Source: Euborellia annulipes (Eukaryota; Arthropoda; Insecta; Dermaptera; Anisolabididae). Taken from it: a DNA stretch of 64,000 bases. The notes under the pieces were generated by a model. That model was not told the DNA's origin and did not search any database. It worked only from the letters and a program-made list of their open reading frames with translations. The position numbers and the translations under genes are program-made. Location of the stretch: the NCBI GenBank assembly GCA_023213315.1, contig JAKCPI010011600.1, positions 1 to 64,000 on the forward strand, in the 5' to 3' direction. This document shows positions 10,189-22,345 of the stretch, piece by piece (position 1 is the first letter of the stretch; every line of letters begins with the position of its first letter).

Positions 10189-13062
10189 TTACAAGCTATG
10201 AGAATATTTCTTAACAACATCTCTATAAAATTTAAAAATATGTTCACTTGTTTGTCTACATTTTTCCAGACATTCCTGATATTCTCTAACTGAACATTTC
10301 CCAAAATTATGAGACGCTACAACATCTTTAGAAATACTTTCAAAAGCAAATGTAAGGGCTGCTTTGTTATTCTAAAAAATTTTAAAGAGAATATAAGTTA
10401 CATTGAATAAAATATAATCATTTTTTGTAAATTACCTTCATTTCTTTAAGGCTTGGATCAATAATTATCCTTTTATCATCAGTTATAATACAACTAACAG
10501 CAGCAACAAAAAAGTTCATTGGTAAACCTGAATTTAAAAGGGCCATCATCCCTGCGTTGATACAACAAGCTAAAAGCTAAAAAATATTTCTAGATTAATA
10601 TTATTTTCAAATAAATAATCGAAAACTACCTACTAGAATTTAAAAGAGAGAGGGGTAGTGAACTAGTACGTCATTAACAATTTTTTAATTATTTCTCCGC
10701 GCTAAGACGACTACCCCGAAAGGGATTTTTTCTACCCAAATATGAGCATATCGCCTGCTGAGAATGCTGAATGGTGAAAGTCCGAAATTCAACAATTCGA
10801 GAAAAGGCGTTTGAAAGTTTTATAAACATGTACATTTACATTTAAATAGCCGGACAACAAATGAATCAATAGCAAAGAATGGAAATATATTTTGCCCCTT
10901 TGGCACTCAAACTAAAGAAAAAATTTTGGCTGCGTTTTCTTCTAACTTTCATTCCTGATACATATTCCACCAGCCATAAAATACCCTTATACAAAAGAGA
11001 AGACGTTTTAACAACATTTGGTTGGCTTAACTTAAAAATTGAATTTTCTGACTTTTCGCCACTCGGCATTCTCAGCAGGCGATGATGTACGGTGTTGACA
11101 TTTTATATAAAGAAGGTCGTGCGCAGGTTTCTCGTCGCATTGTCCTGTATCTCCTCTATGGTTTGGAAACGACGTCCTTTCAACGCGTTTTTCAGTTTGG
11201 GAAACAGGAAAAAGTCTGCTGGGGCTAAGTCTGGAGAATACGGTGGATGGGGCACAACGGAAATGTGGTGTTTTGATAGATAAGGAGAGACGCGTGAACT
11301 GGCGCAATGACCACCGTCCATCCACCGTATTCTCCGGACCTAGCCTCAGCAGACTTTTTGCTGTTTGCCAAACTGAAAAACGCGTTGAAAGGACGTCGTT
11401 TCCAAACCTTAGAAGAGATGTGATCCAGGAGGCGTTCCACAAATGGAAGAAACGATGGGAACGGAGTATTGCCAATAGAAGGGACAGTGCTTAAAATGTT
11501 GCACATAAAGGAATAAAGCTGATACAGCAAAAGTTCGGTTTCTTTTTAAACACACCTCGTGTTATATATATATATATATATATATTCAAATTAAAAAGCA
11601 AGAATATTACTTACTCCTCCGTTATCTTGAAATTCTTGTAAAATTAATGATACGCATGTTCTTGGATGCATCGTTGATATGAGAGCTGCTTCACAAGTAT
11701 TTTTAATTAATTGTTCTTTTGATTTATCCTTCACATCTAAAAAATAGATATATTTCATCTGTAGTAAATAGTCCAAATAATTATACGTAAATAGTCACAT
11801 TAATGAATTCATGAATATTACTTGGCATTCCTGATTTTGGTCGATAAAAAGCTTCTATGCTAGCTCTATCAATTAATATCTTTTGTGGTTTTACTTCAAT
11901 TGGTCCATAAACGGCTGCCAAAACTCCAGTATTTCCTAGGAAAGATAATTTGATTATTATATTGAGTTGAATCAATAGGAAAATGAGTTTTTCTGTCTCT
12001 AGGGGGGTCAATGGGAGAGGATTATAATGAATGAATGAAAAATTTAATCAACTGACCTCCTTAATAAACACTTTACATTATTTACATATTTGAGAAATTT
12101 AGTATTTATGTAATTAGTAGTTATGTAGAATAATGTTCTAATACTAAATTTCTCAAATATGTCTGCTCTCGTTACATTTTGTTTCTTAAATTATTATTAC
12201 AATAGTATAAGAGCAACACCTACAGCTCCAAATGCAACCCGCTCTTAAACACTTCCCTGCTCCTAGAGGCCAGAATATTCAAAGGGAGTTCTCATTCTAC
12301 ATCCTCACCGAGTTCCCCGTATGTTCTATGTTTCTAATGGACAATGTCAAACTGGCTTGTAGAGGCCTAACCGGCGACTTCCACCAGGATTCAAATTTCT
12401 CCAATAAATAATATGATTGATCACTTTTAAAGAGTGAGTGCAGGAAGACACCCTATAAATGAGATCTCACTCAACCCCACTTCTCATAAGGTGTGATATG
12501 TTCACATTTGGATGGGCCAAATGTGAACCTAAAGCAAGTATTGAGAGCTCTATTCAGCTTTGTTATTTATTTAAATCATCCTTATGGTCTGGGCAACATT
12601 AGTCAGGAAATATTAGTGATAACTTGAGGGAAGGGAGAGATAGAAAAGTCTGTTCAAACCTATTCAAGGATTCTTAGTCTAATATAATTAAAATATTCAA
12701 AATTCTAAAATAAATGGAATTAACACAGTGACATTAAAACATGTAAATAAAAATGAATGAATTTGATTAAACGACAATACTAGAAATGTGAGTTTTTCTT
12801 GTGTGGGTGAATGTTCGGTGATTTGATTCAAAGGAAGCATACATACACTTGGAAGATATCAATTTTGGAAAATTCATGAAAATTTAATTTTAAATGATAG
12901 TTTTTCTATGAAATCAGATTGAAAATATTCAGAATTTTTACCCATAGTAAAGAGTGCAGATCCATCAGGCCTACTTAAAATATTTAATTGACATTTTAAA
13001 GGTCTAAAAACGCCTTTGTCAAAGGGATCAATGTACATAATTTCCTCATTAGCATTTGACAT
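10189..13062 (-). CDS. EXOSC5: Exosome complex component RRP46
   Basis: This is a subunit of the six-member RNase PH-like ring of the RNA exosome, which threads RNA for 3'-5' decay in nucleus and cytoplasm. In animals the ring is structural, not catalytic. Five exons: 12942-13062, 11822-11935, 11615-11736, 10436-10576 and 10189-10371 (stop 10189-10191), all GT-AG, phases consistent, 226 aa against about 235 in human. The start is the first ATG at 13060-13062. Family signatures are DGSALFTMGNTGVLAAVYGP near the N-terminus, then EVKPQK, RPKSGMP, LIKNTCEAALISTMHPRT, LLACCINAGMMALLNSGLPM, and a C-terminal QTSEHIFKFYRDVVKK helix. Intron 3 carries a fold-back and mariner fragments. The gene is head to head with EIF2B2. 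No coding defects were seen. Confidence 0.95.
10750..11083. repeat. Fold-back repeat in EXOSC5 intron 3
   Basis: CGCCTGCTGAGAATGC at 10752-10767 begins an arm of about 40 bp whose imperfect complement ends at 11083 (GCATTCTCAGCAGGCG). The interior is non-coding. It directly abuts the mariner fragments that follow. Confidence 0.65.
11092..11321 (-). pseudogene. Mariner-type transposase C-terminal fragment
   Basis: The minus-strand frame contains HPPYSPDLAPADFFLFPKLK followed by GRRFQTIEEIQ. This is the third catalytic-residue region of mariner-family transposases (YSPDLAP-x-D). Only the last third of the protein is present. It is a fragment within an EXOSC5 intron, head to head with a second fragment on the other strand. 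Confidence 0.8.
11317..11494 (+). pseudogene. Second mariner-type transposase C-terminal fragment, inverted relative to the first
   Basis: The plus strand reads HPPYSPDLASADFLLFAKLK and LKGRRFQTLEE. After a frame change it ends FHKWKKRWERSIANRRDSA with a stop at 11492-11494, which matches the natural C-terminus of mariner transposases. The segments GAGAATACGGTGGATGG (11236-11252) and CCATCCACCGTATTCTC (11317-11333) show the inverted junction. Confidence 0.8.
12083..12163. repeat. Small inverted repeat in EXOSC5 intron 1
   Basis: ACATATTTGAGAAATTTAGT at left is exactly complemented by ACTAAATTTCTCAAATATGT at right, around a short AT-rich loop. Confidence 0.7.
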
Positions 13063-13546
13063 TTTTTTTTTTTTTTTATTTCTATTTAAGTGTCAAAATG
13101 AAATAAAATTGTGAGGTTATTGGAAGATTCATAATCATGTCAATTTTTCAAAACGATACAAAGGGGAATGAAGTTAGCATTAGAATTCAAGAACCACGCG
13201 AATTTTTTCATAAAAAATAAAATATTTTAATAAAACATATTTAAAATCAAAAATTTTCATGAGAATTATAAATAAATAAAACAAATAAGAAAACTGTTAA
13301 GAAATATTAATCAAATTTATTTTTTTCTGGCCCAGGACTACTACATGATTTGAACTGTCATTTTCATCATTTTAAATCATTTTTCAAAAAAAAAAAAAAA
13401 AAAAAAAAAATTATTTAAGTCCCTGAGACCTAGTGGCCATTCAAACACAAGTAAAAAAAAAAGTTTAATTTAAAAAAAAATGTTCTTTTTTGGAAAGAAA
13501 GGATCCATAGTCTGATCCATTATTAACTAACAGTTAAAAAAAAAAA

Positions 13547-14855
13547 GTGCAGGAGGTGGATTTGAACTCGAGAAGTTTGGTTACGAGAGAATGGAAAAAA
13601 TATGATTTCTTGATGACGAATTAACCACTTGAGCCATACTGTATATAATTTAAAGAGGGGAAAATAAGCCATTTAAGAAACCTGAAATAAAAGAAGTATT
13701 AAAAAGATTTTAATATTCCACATATGATATATCATTTTTCATTAAATTTAATGCAGATTAATAATTTATAATCAAAATGTCAATAGGATCCATAGTTTTC
13801 AAATAATTCAATGGGCAAAGGTCAGATTGTTTATGCCTTAATGTAATTAAACCAAAAACTCTATCTAACATATGATACATGTAATTAATTCTTGAATTCC
13901 CCTGATTCCAGAGAACTAAAATCCTTTTAATTATATGATCTAATTTGGCACTTATTGGCGATCAAAGTTAAGCTTATTTTCGACCTTAATGACATCCACA
14001 CTCAATTTTCTATATTATCGAAAAATCTTATTTAGCATTGTCTGATTAAAACCAAATTTTTACCAGAGATTTATAATTAAAAAATGAGTTTTTTTCTAAA
14101 GTTTCATTGAGATTGGTAAAGAAATAAATAAAATATTGACTATTTTGTAAATTGAGTTTTAGAATTTGGGATCTCAGATGGAAGCCTAGACACGGTTCAT
14201 AGATCGGCTCTCTTTACCCATCCGGGATCCCAAATTCTAAAACTCAATTTACAAAATAGTCAATATTTTATTTATTTCTTTACCAATCTCAATGAAACTT
14301 TAGAAAAAAGCTCATTTTTTAATTATAAATCTCTGGTAAAAATTTGGTTTTAATCAGACAATGCTAAATAAGCTTTTTCGATAATATGAAAATTGAGTGT
14401 TGATGTCATTAAGGTCGAAAATAAGCTTAACTTTGATCGTCAATAACTCCCAAATTAGATCATATAATTAAAAGGGCTTTAGTTCTCTGGAATCAGGGGA
14501 AATTCAAGAATTAATGACATGTATCATATGTTAGATAGAGTTTTTGGTTTAATTACATTAAGGCATAAACAATCTGAAGTTTGTCCATTGAATTATTTGA
14601 AAACTATGAATGCTTTTAGAATTTTGATTATAAATTATTAATCTGCATAAAAAGTAAAGAAAAATGATATATCATATGTGGAATTTTAAAATTTTTTTAA
14701 TACTTCTTTTATTTCATGTTTCTTATATGGCTTATTTTTCCTCATTCTAAATTAACCAAAGTGTGGCTCAGGTGGTTAATTCGTCATCAATCAATCTATA
14801 ATTTTTTCCATTCTCAAGTAACCAAACTTCGCGAGTTCAAATCCACCTCCTGCAC
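13547..14855. repeat. 1.3-kb palindrome with tRNA-like heads at both ends
   Basis: Two arms of about 620 bp face each other around a 65-bp centre (about 14166-14230). Each outer end is a tRNA-like segment read toward the outside of the palindrome. On the plus strand 14760-14855 has TGGCTCAGGTGGTTAA (A-box-like) and GCGAGTTCAAATCCACC (B-box-like), ending CCTGCAC. The minus strand 13547-13640 mirrors it. A-runs flank the left end and T-runs the right. It lies between the divergent starts of EXOSC5 and EIF2B2. A second full copy is at 40722-42024 and part-copies are at 39420-39620 and 43629-44610. Confidence 0.9.
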
Positions 14856-14869
14856 TTTTTTTTTTTAAA

Positions 14870-15265
14870 TCATATTATCAATTTCCTTTTATTTGTAATG
14901 CTAACTTATAATTTTATTTATCTGTCATTATAACGAGAGAAAGGGAATTGTGAAATATAATTTGTGGAATATAATTTTGGTAACCCTATGTTTAGGGAAT
15001 TTTGACAAATTTTTAAATAACTTTTTTTTATTTATGTTGTCATGATGGCCACAATTTTAACCAATTGCGCTGGCTGGAGTGCTGGAGTTGGAGCGATGAT
15101 TTTATTTAAGCCTTTTGGATACCAAATAAATAAGAATGCCTGGACCCTCAATAGTTATATTAAACATACGAGTATCGTTTGAAGTCTTAAATGGCCTAAG
15201 CTGCCGAAAAGACTGTGTGTATTTGTGTGTGAATGGAAAAAAGTGTGAGTGTTTAAAAAAAAAAA
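14870..15265 (+). repeat. Palindrome-associated 3' segment plus SINE-1 body
   Basis: Bases 14870-15095 (TGCTAACTTATAATTT..., GGTAACCCTA..., CACAATTTTAACCA) recur beside the other copies at 40545-40710 (inverted) and 44433-44610. From about 15095 the body of SINE-1 follows: TTTAAGCC...GGATACC, GTCTTAAATGGCCTAAGC, GCCGAAAAGACTGTGTG and a (GT)n tail. The tRNA head is missing here. Confidence 0.65.
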
Positions 15266-15695
15266 TTCCTCCCATAGAAGTTTCCATACACTGATCTACA
15301 GCCACGATCTGCTATTCAAAAAAACTTTTCAAATGTTTGAAAAAAATTTCTCTTGATATTGGCTAACCTTTTTAATTAAATTACCTCGCCCAGGTTTTTC
15401 TCTCATTTCTAATGCTAAGTTCATTCTTATTGAATTTTTCAGAACTTATTTGAATATTTTCACAATTTTTCTTTCAATTTTCTTCAAAGGCAGGAATTTA
15501 TTTAATTTCCTGTTTTTTTGGATAATAGTGAAGAATCAATTTATTTATAGGTAAGTTAATGCTTGGTTCATCAAATTATCAAAACTCTTCTATATTTATA
15601 CCTAATTTAGCTCTCTAATTAGACATATGTTGATTTAAAAACTGACGTAATACTCAAAATTTTTTCATTTTTATTTTCTCAAAGAATCGACGAAC

Positions 15696-18600
15696 ATGCC
15701 TGCAACAAATGAAGCGATTGTTATACAATTTATAAACCAAATGAAACAGGGGTAAGTTGCTATAAGATTTAATTTTTCCCATTATTTATTAATGGATTTT
15801 AATTTTTTTTTTAGAAAAATAAATAATGACTCATATACAACTGCGATAGAAACTATACAACTTTTAAAACAAATTATATTAAATTCACAATGTCAAACTG
15901 CAGAGTAAGTTGAAAATCTTTTACTTTCCTTCTATAGGACATAAGGAAAGAATGAATTTTTAGGATAAAATCCCAATGAATTGATACTAAACGCCTTGAT
16001 AGAAATTTTATAAATAAGCATTTAATGAAGCCTTAAACACAACATCGTCATTTGCGTTATGTGGAAATTAGAACTGGAACTTATTTTGAGTTAAAACGTA
16101 AAATCACATTTTTTTTCTTTACTCAATTCTTGAAATGATAATTTTATAGATGTTACGGTCACAGAAGCTTTATCTTTAACAATATTCAAAAACTTGTCTC
16201 TTAATGAATGATGTCTCTTAACTAAAATTAATAATGTATTGTGTGATAAGGGACGTCTTTCTTGGAATCATTTCCCCAACAATTTTCTCAAAATTCGCTC
16301 TAACGATTTGAATTAAAATTCATAAATATTTCTCTTTAAAATATATATTCTCATTTCTCATTTTACCCTCAAAAATTCTAATGTACCGTACTGCTGGAAA
16401 TTAAATACATTATATATTTATAAAAATCAGGTGTGACAAGCACAGTACACAACTTTCAATTACCGAAGGTAAGAGAAAGTTGCGTGCTGTACGGCCAGTC
16501 AGTCACTCCAGTTTACTAAATTACTTTATTATTTTGTTTTATTTTAGAGATCTATTATCCATAATTAAGGATTTTGGAAAAAGATTAATTAAGGCTCTAC
16601 CCACTAACTACACAGTTGGGAATATGGTTCGACGGATTCTCAAAATTATTAGGGACGAATATCACGCTGCTTCTGCAATTAAGGTATTCATTTTATAATA
16701 ATCCTGCAACATATTTGTAAAGCGTTCTAAGAGAAACGGTTTCTTTTAAAGTTTTACTTAACGGAAAAATTGGCCATGTGTTTTTCCTAATTTAAATCTT
16801 TAAAAACTCATGAATGAAATCTTAATGATAATTCTACAACTTTCTCAATTTTATCAATAGAAAGATATCTAAATTGAATAGCAGATTGTGGATGTAGATA
16901 TGTTCGGAAAGAAAGAGGATGCAGCCAATAATTGAGCATCTATTTAAAAATAATTATAAACACCATTATAAAATTTCGACAAGGATCCACCCTGCCATCT
17001 TCAGCCTTCAAAGAGTATATTGTTCAAATATTCATATAAAAATAGAGTTGTCATAGATAATAATACAATGTGTTTTATTTTAAGTGAATATAAAATTATA
17101 TTAATAGTACCCATAAGAGATACTGAGAAGTTCTAAGCTTATAATGATTATAAGCTTATATATATATATATATTAAATGTTCTGGAAGTTTTCCGCGACT
17201 GAATGTATGTTGAGAAAAGTTTTCTCGGGTTAAGACGTGTTGATTATTGAGATATACTCAATGTTTCGGTTCCCCTTTTGGAGTCATTTTCAAGAGTGTG
17301 GGACTAATGGGTAATGGTAGAGGTGGGTTACGAGGTCGTAGTCTTGCTGGGTCCCAGGTCTGGTTAGTGGATGTCTCAGTTTGGATCTGTCTCTGAGATC
17401 TAGAGAAAGGTTGGTTGTGTATAATCGTGATTGTGTTTGGTTGACTTCGGGGCTTCAATCTGGAGTATCCAAATTTATATATATTAGCTTATATATTATA
17501 AGTGTATTTATTAACGATATAATGATTATATATATATATATATTATATATAAAACATTATGTTTTGTTTTGTTTGTGTGTTTCGGTGATTTGTGTTCTGA
17601 CTTGGGAGTTTCAATCTGTCATACGAGTATATATTTATTTACATTTATATACGTTTCAATAAAGAATGCTTATAATTATTTTTAGACGGTCAATCATTGA
17701 CTGCATCCTGTTTCTTTCCAAACGAAATATATCCAATTCTTAGGATAAAAAAAAATAACCATATAATTATCTAGTTGTTTCCTATACCTATTACATTATA
17801 ATTAAGTTAGTTTAACCAATTAAATATTTTTTTTTTCAATATAGGATAATCAAGAGGAAGTCGAAAGAGAACCAGAATCTCTCCATAAAATAATTACGTC
17901 TGAAACAGATACTCAGGATTTTAGTAAAGTAGTTGATGAGCTTAAACCCGCAGTCTTGGATCATATTGGAGAGTTTCAAATGGAACTTGAAACAAGGTAA
18001 GTAAATAGTCCCAAATGTTTTTTTTTTTTTTTGAAATTTAATTTAATATTTAATAAATTGTTTTATTTCAGTGCCGATAATATTGCACAACAGGCTAAAG
18101 AACATGTACACTCAAATGAAACAATTATGACTATAGGCAATTCAAATTCTGTTAAAATATTTCTTGAAGCCGCTGCAGAGGAAACAAAATTTCAAGTCAT
18201 TATAGTGACACATAAACCTGAGGTATCGATTTTTTATTTTTTTCCAAGCGTTTTTTTTTTCTTAATTGGATTAAGGAAGGGTATATTGCATTAAGTTTCA
18301 AATAAATAAATAAATGAAATGCGAACCAAACAACACAAATATTAGGGTGGTCCTTATTTATAGAGGTCAAATTTTTTTTAGAAATTTAATAAATAGCAGG
18401 TGTCCAGAGATTTTTTTCATTGCTTTAAATATAATGTCTGCTAAATTTGAACTCATTTGTAAAACAGGAACACTAGGCCCTTCGCGTTTGAACTTTGAGA
18501 ATTCTTAAAACTAAGCATTCCCAAAGGACTAAATTAATTTCACATTCCAATAAAACTAGAAATTTATTATTTAGAATCTTTTATTGCTTAAAATTAACTT

Positions 18601-20473
18601 AAATAATACATAATAAATTAATAGAACTAATAAGAAAAGATAGATTTTTAATAACCCTATCTTCCTCAATTATAATTATGCTTAAAAGCATTTGAATGTA
18701 ACATGTCAAAAAGATCAATCAAACTCTCTTTAAATTCTTGCTCGTCCTTGGGCACAGTGGTAGAGTATCCTCCACTTGAGCTAGGCGTCTAAATAATAAC
18801 CCTTGGTAAATTAGGATAGAATAAAGACATGCGCCTTGAATTCTGATTCTAAAGAGAGAAAGATTAAATTGTATCATCTGTCAACGTTCCTCAGCATAAA
18901 TCTGTTTTTATTTGTCAATCAGATTTATCAGTTCGATTATATAAAATTATATTTAACAAATGTTTGTGAAGTTTAGTCAAATTCGAATTGAGGTATTCAT
19001 TGAATATCTTATTCAAATGAATAAAAATAAATTTATTTATTTTACTAAGACTGAAATCATATATATTAGTTTTATTAATAAAATAACAATTTAATACCAA
19101 ACACTTTGTCCATTCCATTCACAACTTATCTCTTTTTTTTAGGACCCTGAACAATATGCTCTTTCGGAGAGTCTAAATGAGAAAGGAATAGAAACAGTTA
19201 TGACAACAGATACTTTTGCATTTATGTCTCGTGTGAACAAAGTGATTATAGGAACGAACACGGTGATGGCCAACGGAGGCCTTCGTGCTATGATTGGGAC
19301 CACCACCGTCGCAAACTCGGCCAAATTTCACTCTGTCCCCGTCTGTATATCTATTATATTCTTTATTCTTCTATTATATTCTTTACACTTTTGATCAATC
19401 TTATTTTTGGTATTTTAGGTGATTGTTCTGGCACCTCTTTATAAACTAAGTCCGAAATATTATTGCTCTAATGAAGAAGCTTCTTTTCATATTTTTGCCT
19501 CACCCGAATCCGTTCTACCATATGAATTAGGACAGGCGATACATTTAAAAGTTCATGTTATTAATCTAGTTTTTGATTACGTCCCTCCCGAGATGGTTAC
19601 CTTATTCGTTTCAAATACGTAAGTATAGAACTATACCCCATATATATATAATTTAAAATTCTCACATAAGGGGTTTCAAGATGGCACATTGAGTCTAGTC
19701 CGAAACTACTGAGGCATATTAAAGTATTTTTTCAATTCGTGGGAATTTTACATAATTAAATTAATTCTATTAAGAATGCTTTTTTTTAAATTAGGATTAA
19801 TTAAAAAATATTTTTTTTTATATTTATAGAAAATGCAAAAAACGTCTTTTCTGAAAATTTTAATTTTTTTTTTAAATCTAAAAATGTAAAAATCATGTAT
19901 CATATATCCAACCTATATTAATTAAATATGAAAATAAATTTCGTATTTATTTAAAAATTAAAATTAAAAAGTTCAGCACTCTTACAGAAGATGGCAGGCT
20001 AGCCTAACAGCCGGCATTATCAGATCACTTAAAAGCCTATATTTATATACTTTTATGCTGTTATAAATTATATATAATATATAATAATATTTATAAACTA
20101 TTCATTATTAAAAGATAACGAAAATCAAACAAATACATGAGATTAAATATAGCCTAATCCTACCATCTGTTGGCAAATTTTCGTAACTTTTTAAGACCCC
20201 TAACGCCATCTTATCGGCAAAAATATGCGAACAGCTTTGCCTCCATAAACCTTTTTTTAAATGATTGAAGGACTTTTTCAGCATCAAAGGTCATTTAGAC
20301 CCCGTCTCTATTTATTTCAATTGATTTGGTAGCCAATCCAATTGAAATAAATTTTTGTCACTTGACTAACCTTAAATAATCTTTTTTTCTTATTTTTCAG
20401 TGGAGGTCATGCTCCTTCTTATATTTATCGTCTGTTAAGCGAACTTTATCATCCAGATGATAATGATTTATGA
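15696..20473 (+). CDS. EIF2B2: Translation initiation factor eIF2B subunit beta
   Basis: This is the beta subunit of the guanine nucleotide exchange factor that recharges eIF2 with GTP. With alpha and delta it forms the regulatory core that senses phosphorylated eIF2. Eight exons: 15696-15751, 15815-15904, 16548-16683, 17845-17996, 18072-18222, 19143-19340, 19419-19618 and 20401-20473 (stop TGA 20471-20473). Phases join cleanly to 351 aa, the same as human EIF2B2. Family blocks are [79 protein letters not shown] and [15 protein letters not shown]. The exon 6 donor is weak (CCC/GTCTGT) but is required by the protein. AATAAA is at 20628-20633. No coding defects. Confidence 0.96.
16430..16510. 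repeat. Palindromic MITE fragment (copy 1)
   Basis: GGTGTGACAAGCACAGTACA is followed, after ACAACTTTCAATTACCGAAG, by a near-complementary GAAAGTTGCGTGCTGT. The same unit is better preserved at 44348-44432, and its edge occurs at about 61303-61320. It lies in EIF2B2 intron 2 next to a longer dispersed repeat (about 16260-16420). Confidence 0.6.
16970..17310 (-). repeat. Two degenerate hammerhead-like motifs in EIF2B2 intron 3
   Basis: The minus strand at about 16972-17006 reads CTGAAGATGGCAGGGTGGAT...GTCGAAAT. Its hairpin has seven pairs (with G-U wobbles), but no GTC cleavage triplet follows. The minus strand at 17254-17303 reads CTTGAAAATGACTCC...GGAACCGAAACATTGAG, a related but core-mutated version. 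Both look like decayed members of the family. Confidence 0.4.
18735..18800 (+). repeat. Possible tRNA-like SINE head fragment
   Basis: GGGCACAGTGGTAGAGTATC resembles a D-arm/A box, but no B box follows within 60 bp. It lies in EIF2B2 intron 5. Confidence 0.25.
19665..20255. mobile_element. TTAA-type MITE family, copy 1 (degenerate ends)
   Basis: It shares its interior with copies at 26922-27427 and 31360-31985: AAGATGGCAGGCTAG(C/T)CTAACAGCCG, AACGAAAATCAAACAAAT, CTGTTGGCAAATTTTCGTAA, TTATCGGCAAAAA(C/T)ATGCG. Its ends have lost the clean TTAA boundary. It lies in EIF2B2 intron 7. Confidence 0.7.
20280..20370 (-). repeat. SINE-2 tail fragment
   Basis: GGTCATTTAGACCCCGTCTC followed by AATTGAAATAAAT matches, in reverse, the tail of SINE-2 (compare 46070-46160). 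It lies at the end of EIF2B2 intron 7. Confidence 0.4.
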
Positions 20474-20633
20474 TATAATTAATCTTAAATTCTTTAAATG
20501 TGGATAAATGAGAACTCATTGATTTTAATTTTTTTTTTTATTAAATTTACATTTTAACTCAAAACATGTATAGATTTGAATCATGTATTTTAATTATTAG
20601 TTTTAAAAATATTATATTCTATTAATTAATAAA

Positions 20634-21290
20634 CATAATATGGCATTTTTATTAAATATATGAGATGTTTCTTTTTTTTTAAAGACCCTTAAACACTGCA
20701 GCCGTATTGATTTGTTTGTTTTTAAATGAAATAAGAAATTCATTTCATCTAAAAATAAAAAGTTTGAATAAATCTAAAAGAAAAAGAGAACTGTTCGGAG
20801 CATTTAATGATTTAAATAAAGAACAATCTCATAAAGTTCAAAGTATTTTGAACGGAGTACGATTCTAAATCGCACTAGTTTTTCTGATTACGGAGATTGG
20901 ATCGGCGGCAGAGTAAAAAGACTTTTAATAAGAAAAAAAATCTAATTTAGAGATTCTTTTCGTTCACAAATTATCAATCCAAAAAACTGGACAGAAAAAC
21001 AAGTCAAAAAGCTTCAAGAATTTCTCTCCCGTTTTAAATTAAATTCAATTTAATTTATAAGAAAAATCAGGTTTACGTAGAGCATTATATATATTTAATA
21101 ACATCAAACATCAAAATGTATTTTTAATATATATATAGTATACTTTGAAAATTAATTATTATATAATTTTTCATATAAAATTTGAAATACAGTATATATT
21201 TTTGTGCAACTTTTTCTTTCATAGAGAGGTTTGGTTATAAAGTTTCCACATTGGCATTAATACTTTTTTAGTACCAAACAAAAAAATAGA
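20634..21290. other. Intergenic stretch after the EIF2B2 polyadenylation signal
   Basis: AT-rich, no recognised gene. No repeat found elsewhere in the window was noticed here. Confidence 0.4.
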
Positions 21291-21296
21291 TAGAAG

Positions 21297-22345
21297 AATT
21301 GAATACCTCGCATAGTTCGGTTTGGAATTTTTTTTACTAAAAAAAAAATTATTAACCTAAAGATTTAATCTTAATAAGAAAAGTTTCTTTTGGTTCAAAA
21401 ATTTATCAGGTGGAACTCTTGAGTTTAGAAAGTAAAGTCGATTTTTTTGTTCCCGAGTTTGTTTACCCGTTTGCTTCCCAGTCTATTTTTCTACTATTAA
21501 TACATAGGCTCAAGATCTCTACATATTTACACAATAAAATGATTTATAATTTTATTTGGAATTTATTTGTTATGCATGAAGGAACCAAGCGCCATTAAAC
21601 TAAATCTGATAAGAGGCATTTCATTTGCACAATTGTAAACAAAATCAATGGCAATGATTTTTTTCTTGTTTTATTGTATAATAAAAAAGTGCAGAGAGTA
21701 ATAATGTTGTAATTTAAATAAAGAGGGTAGATCTTCTTTGATCATAATGACGCTTGGTTCCTTCATGCATAACATCGACCATTTGTAGTTTATTCATATC
21801 CGAAAAATTTAAATATGTTCTAGTTTTCTATTGTATTTTTAATAATATTAACTTTGAATGGTTAGTAAAGAATGAGACGCTATCAGTCGTTGATTCATTA
21901 TAAAGTCGATCTATTTTGTGAGTATATATATACATCTTCATCATTTACACAGAAGTACTTCCTGTGTGTATTTAGCCTGTATATTAATAACCAACTCTGG
22001 GTACTTTGTATAAATAAACGACTAATGATGAGACAATATATTTGATCTGAAACGTCTCAAAATTCACTAAGCATCCAGAGTTTTTATTTTTGGCAGCTTA
22101 TGCCTTTCTTTCTTCATCAAATGTAAATCTTTTGTCAAATAGAAAATAAAGAATATTTTTACTACTAACAAGATGAAACTTCTTGATGCAATATGAAAGG
22201 ATGTAGAATAAAAGGGGTCAGCTCATTTTAGTTTAATAAACAAAATTGGACGACTATACGCTTTCTATTTTACATCTTTTCATATTGTATGATTTTTTAT
22301 ATTGTCCGTCTAATCAAGAGGTACCGATTAACCGAACTATACGAG
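21297..22345. repeat. Inverted-repeat-bounded segment with an internal fold-back
   Basis: CCTCGCATAGTTCGGTT (about 21307-21323) is matched in inverse by AACCGAACTATACGAGG near 22334-22350, with one mismatch. Inside, GTTATGCATGAAGGAACC (21569-21586) pairs with GGTTCCTTCATGCATAAC (ending 21773), giving a nested 205-bp fold-back. The nested unit shares AGGAACCAAGCG and CATTTGCACAATTGTAA with 35942-36030. Confidence 0.5.

Noticed and set aside
10879..11085. 68-codon plus-strand ORF overlapping a minus-strand ORF
   Set aside because: It lies in a fold-back repeat; no homology recognised on either strand.
22075..22130. CTGAAACGTCTCAAAATT at about 22047 looked like a hammerhead 3' half
   Set aside because: No CUGANGA strand or pairing arms within 60 bp.
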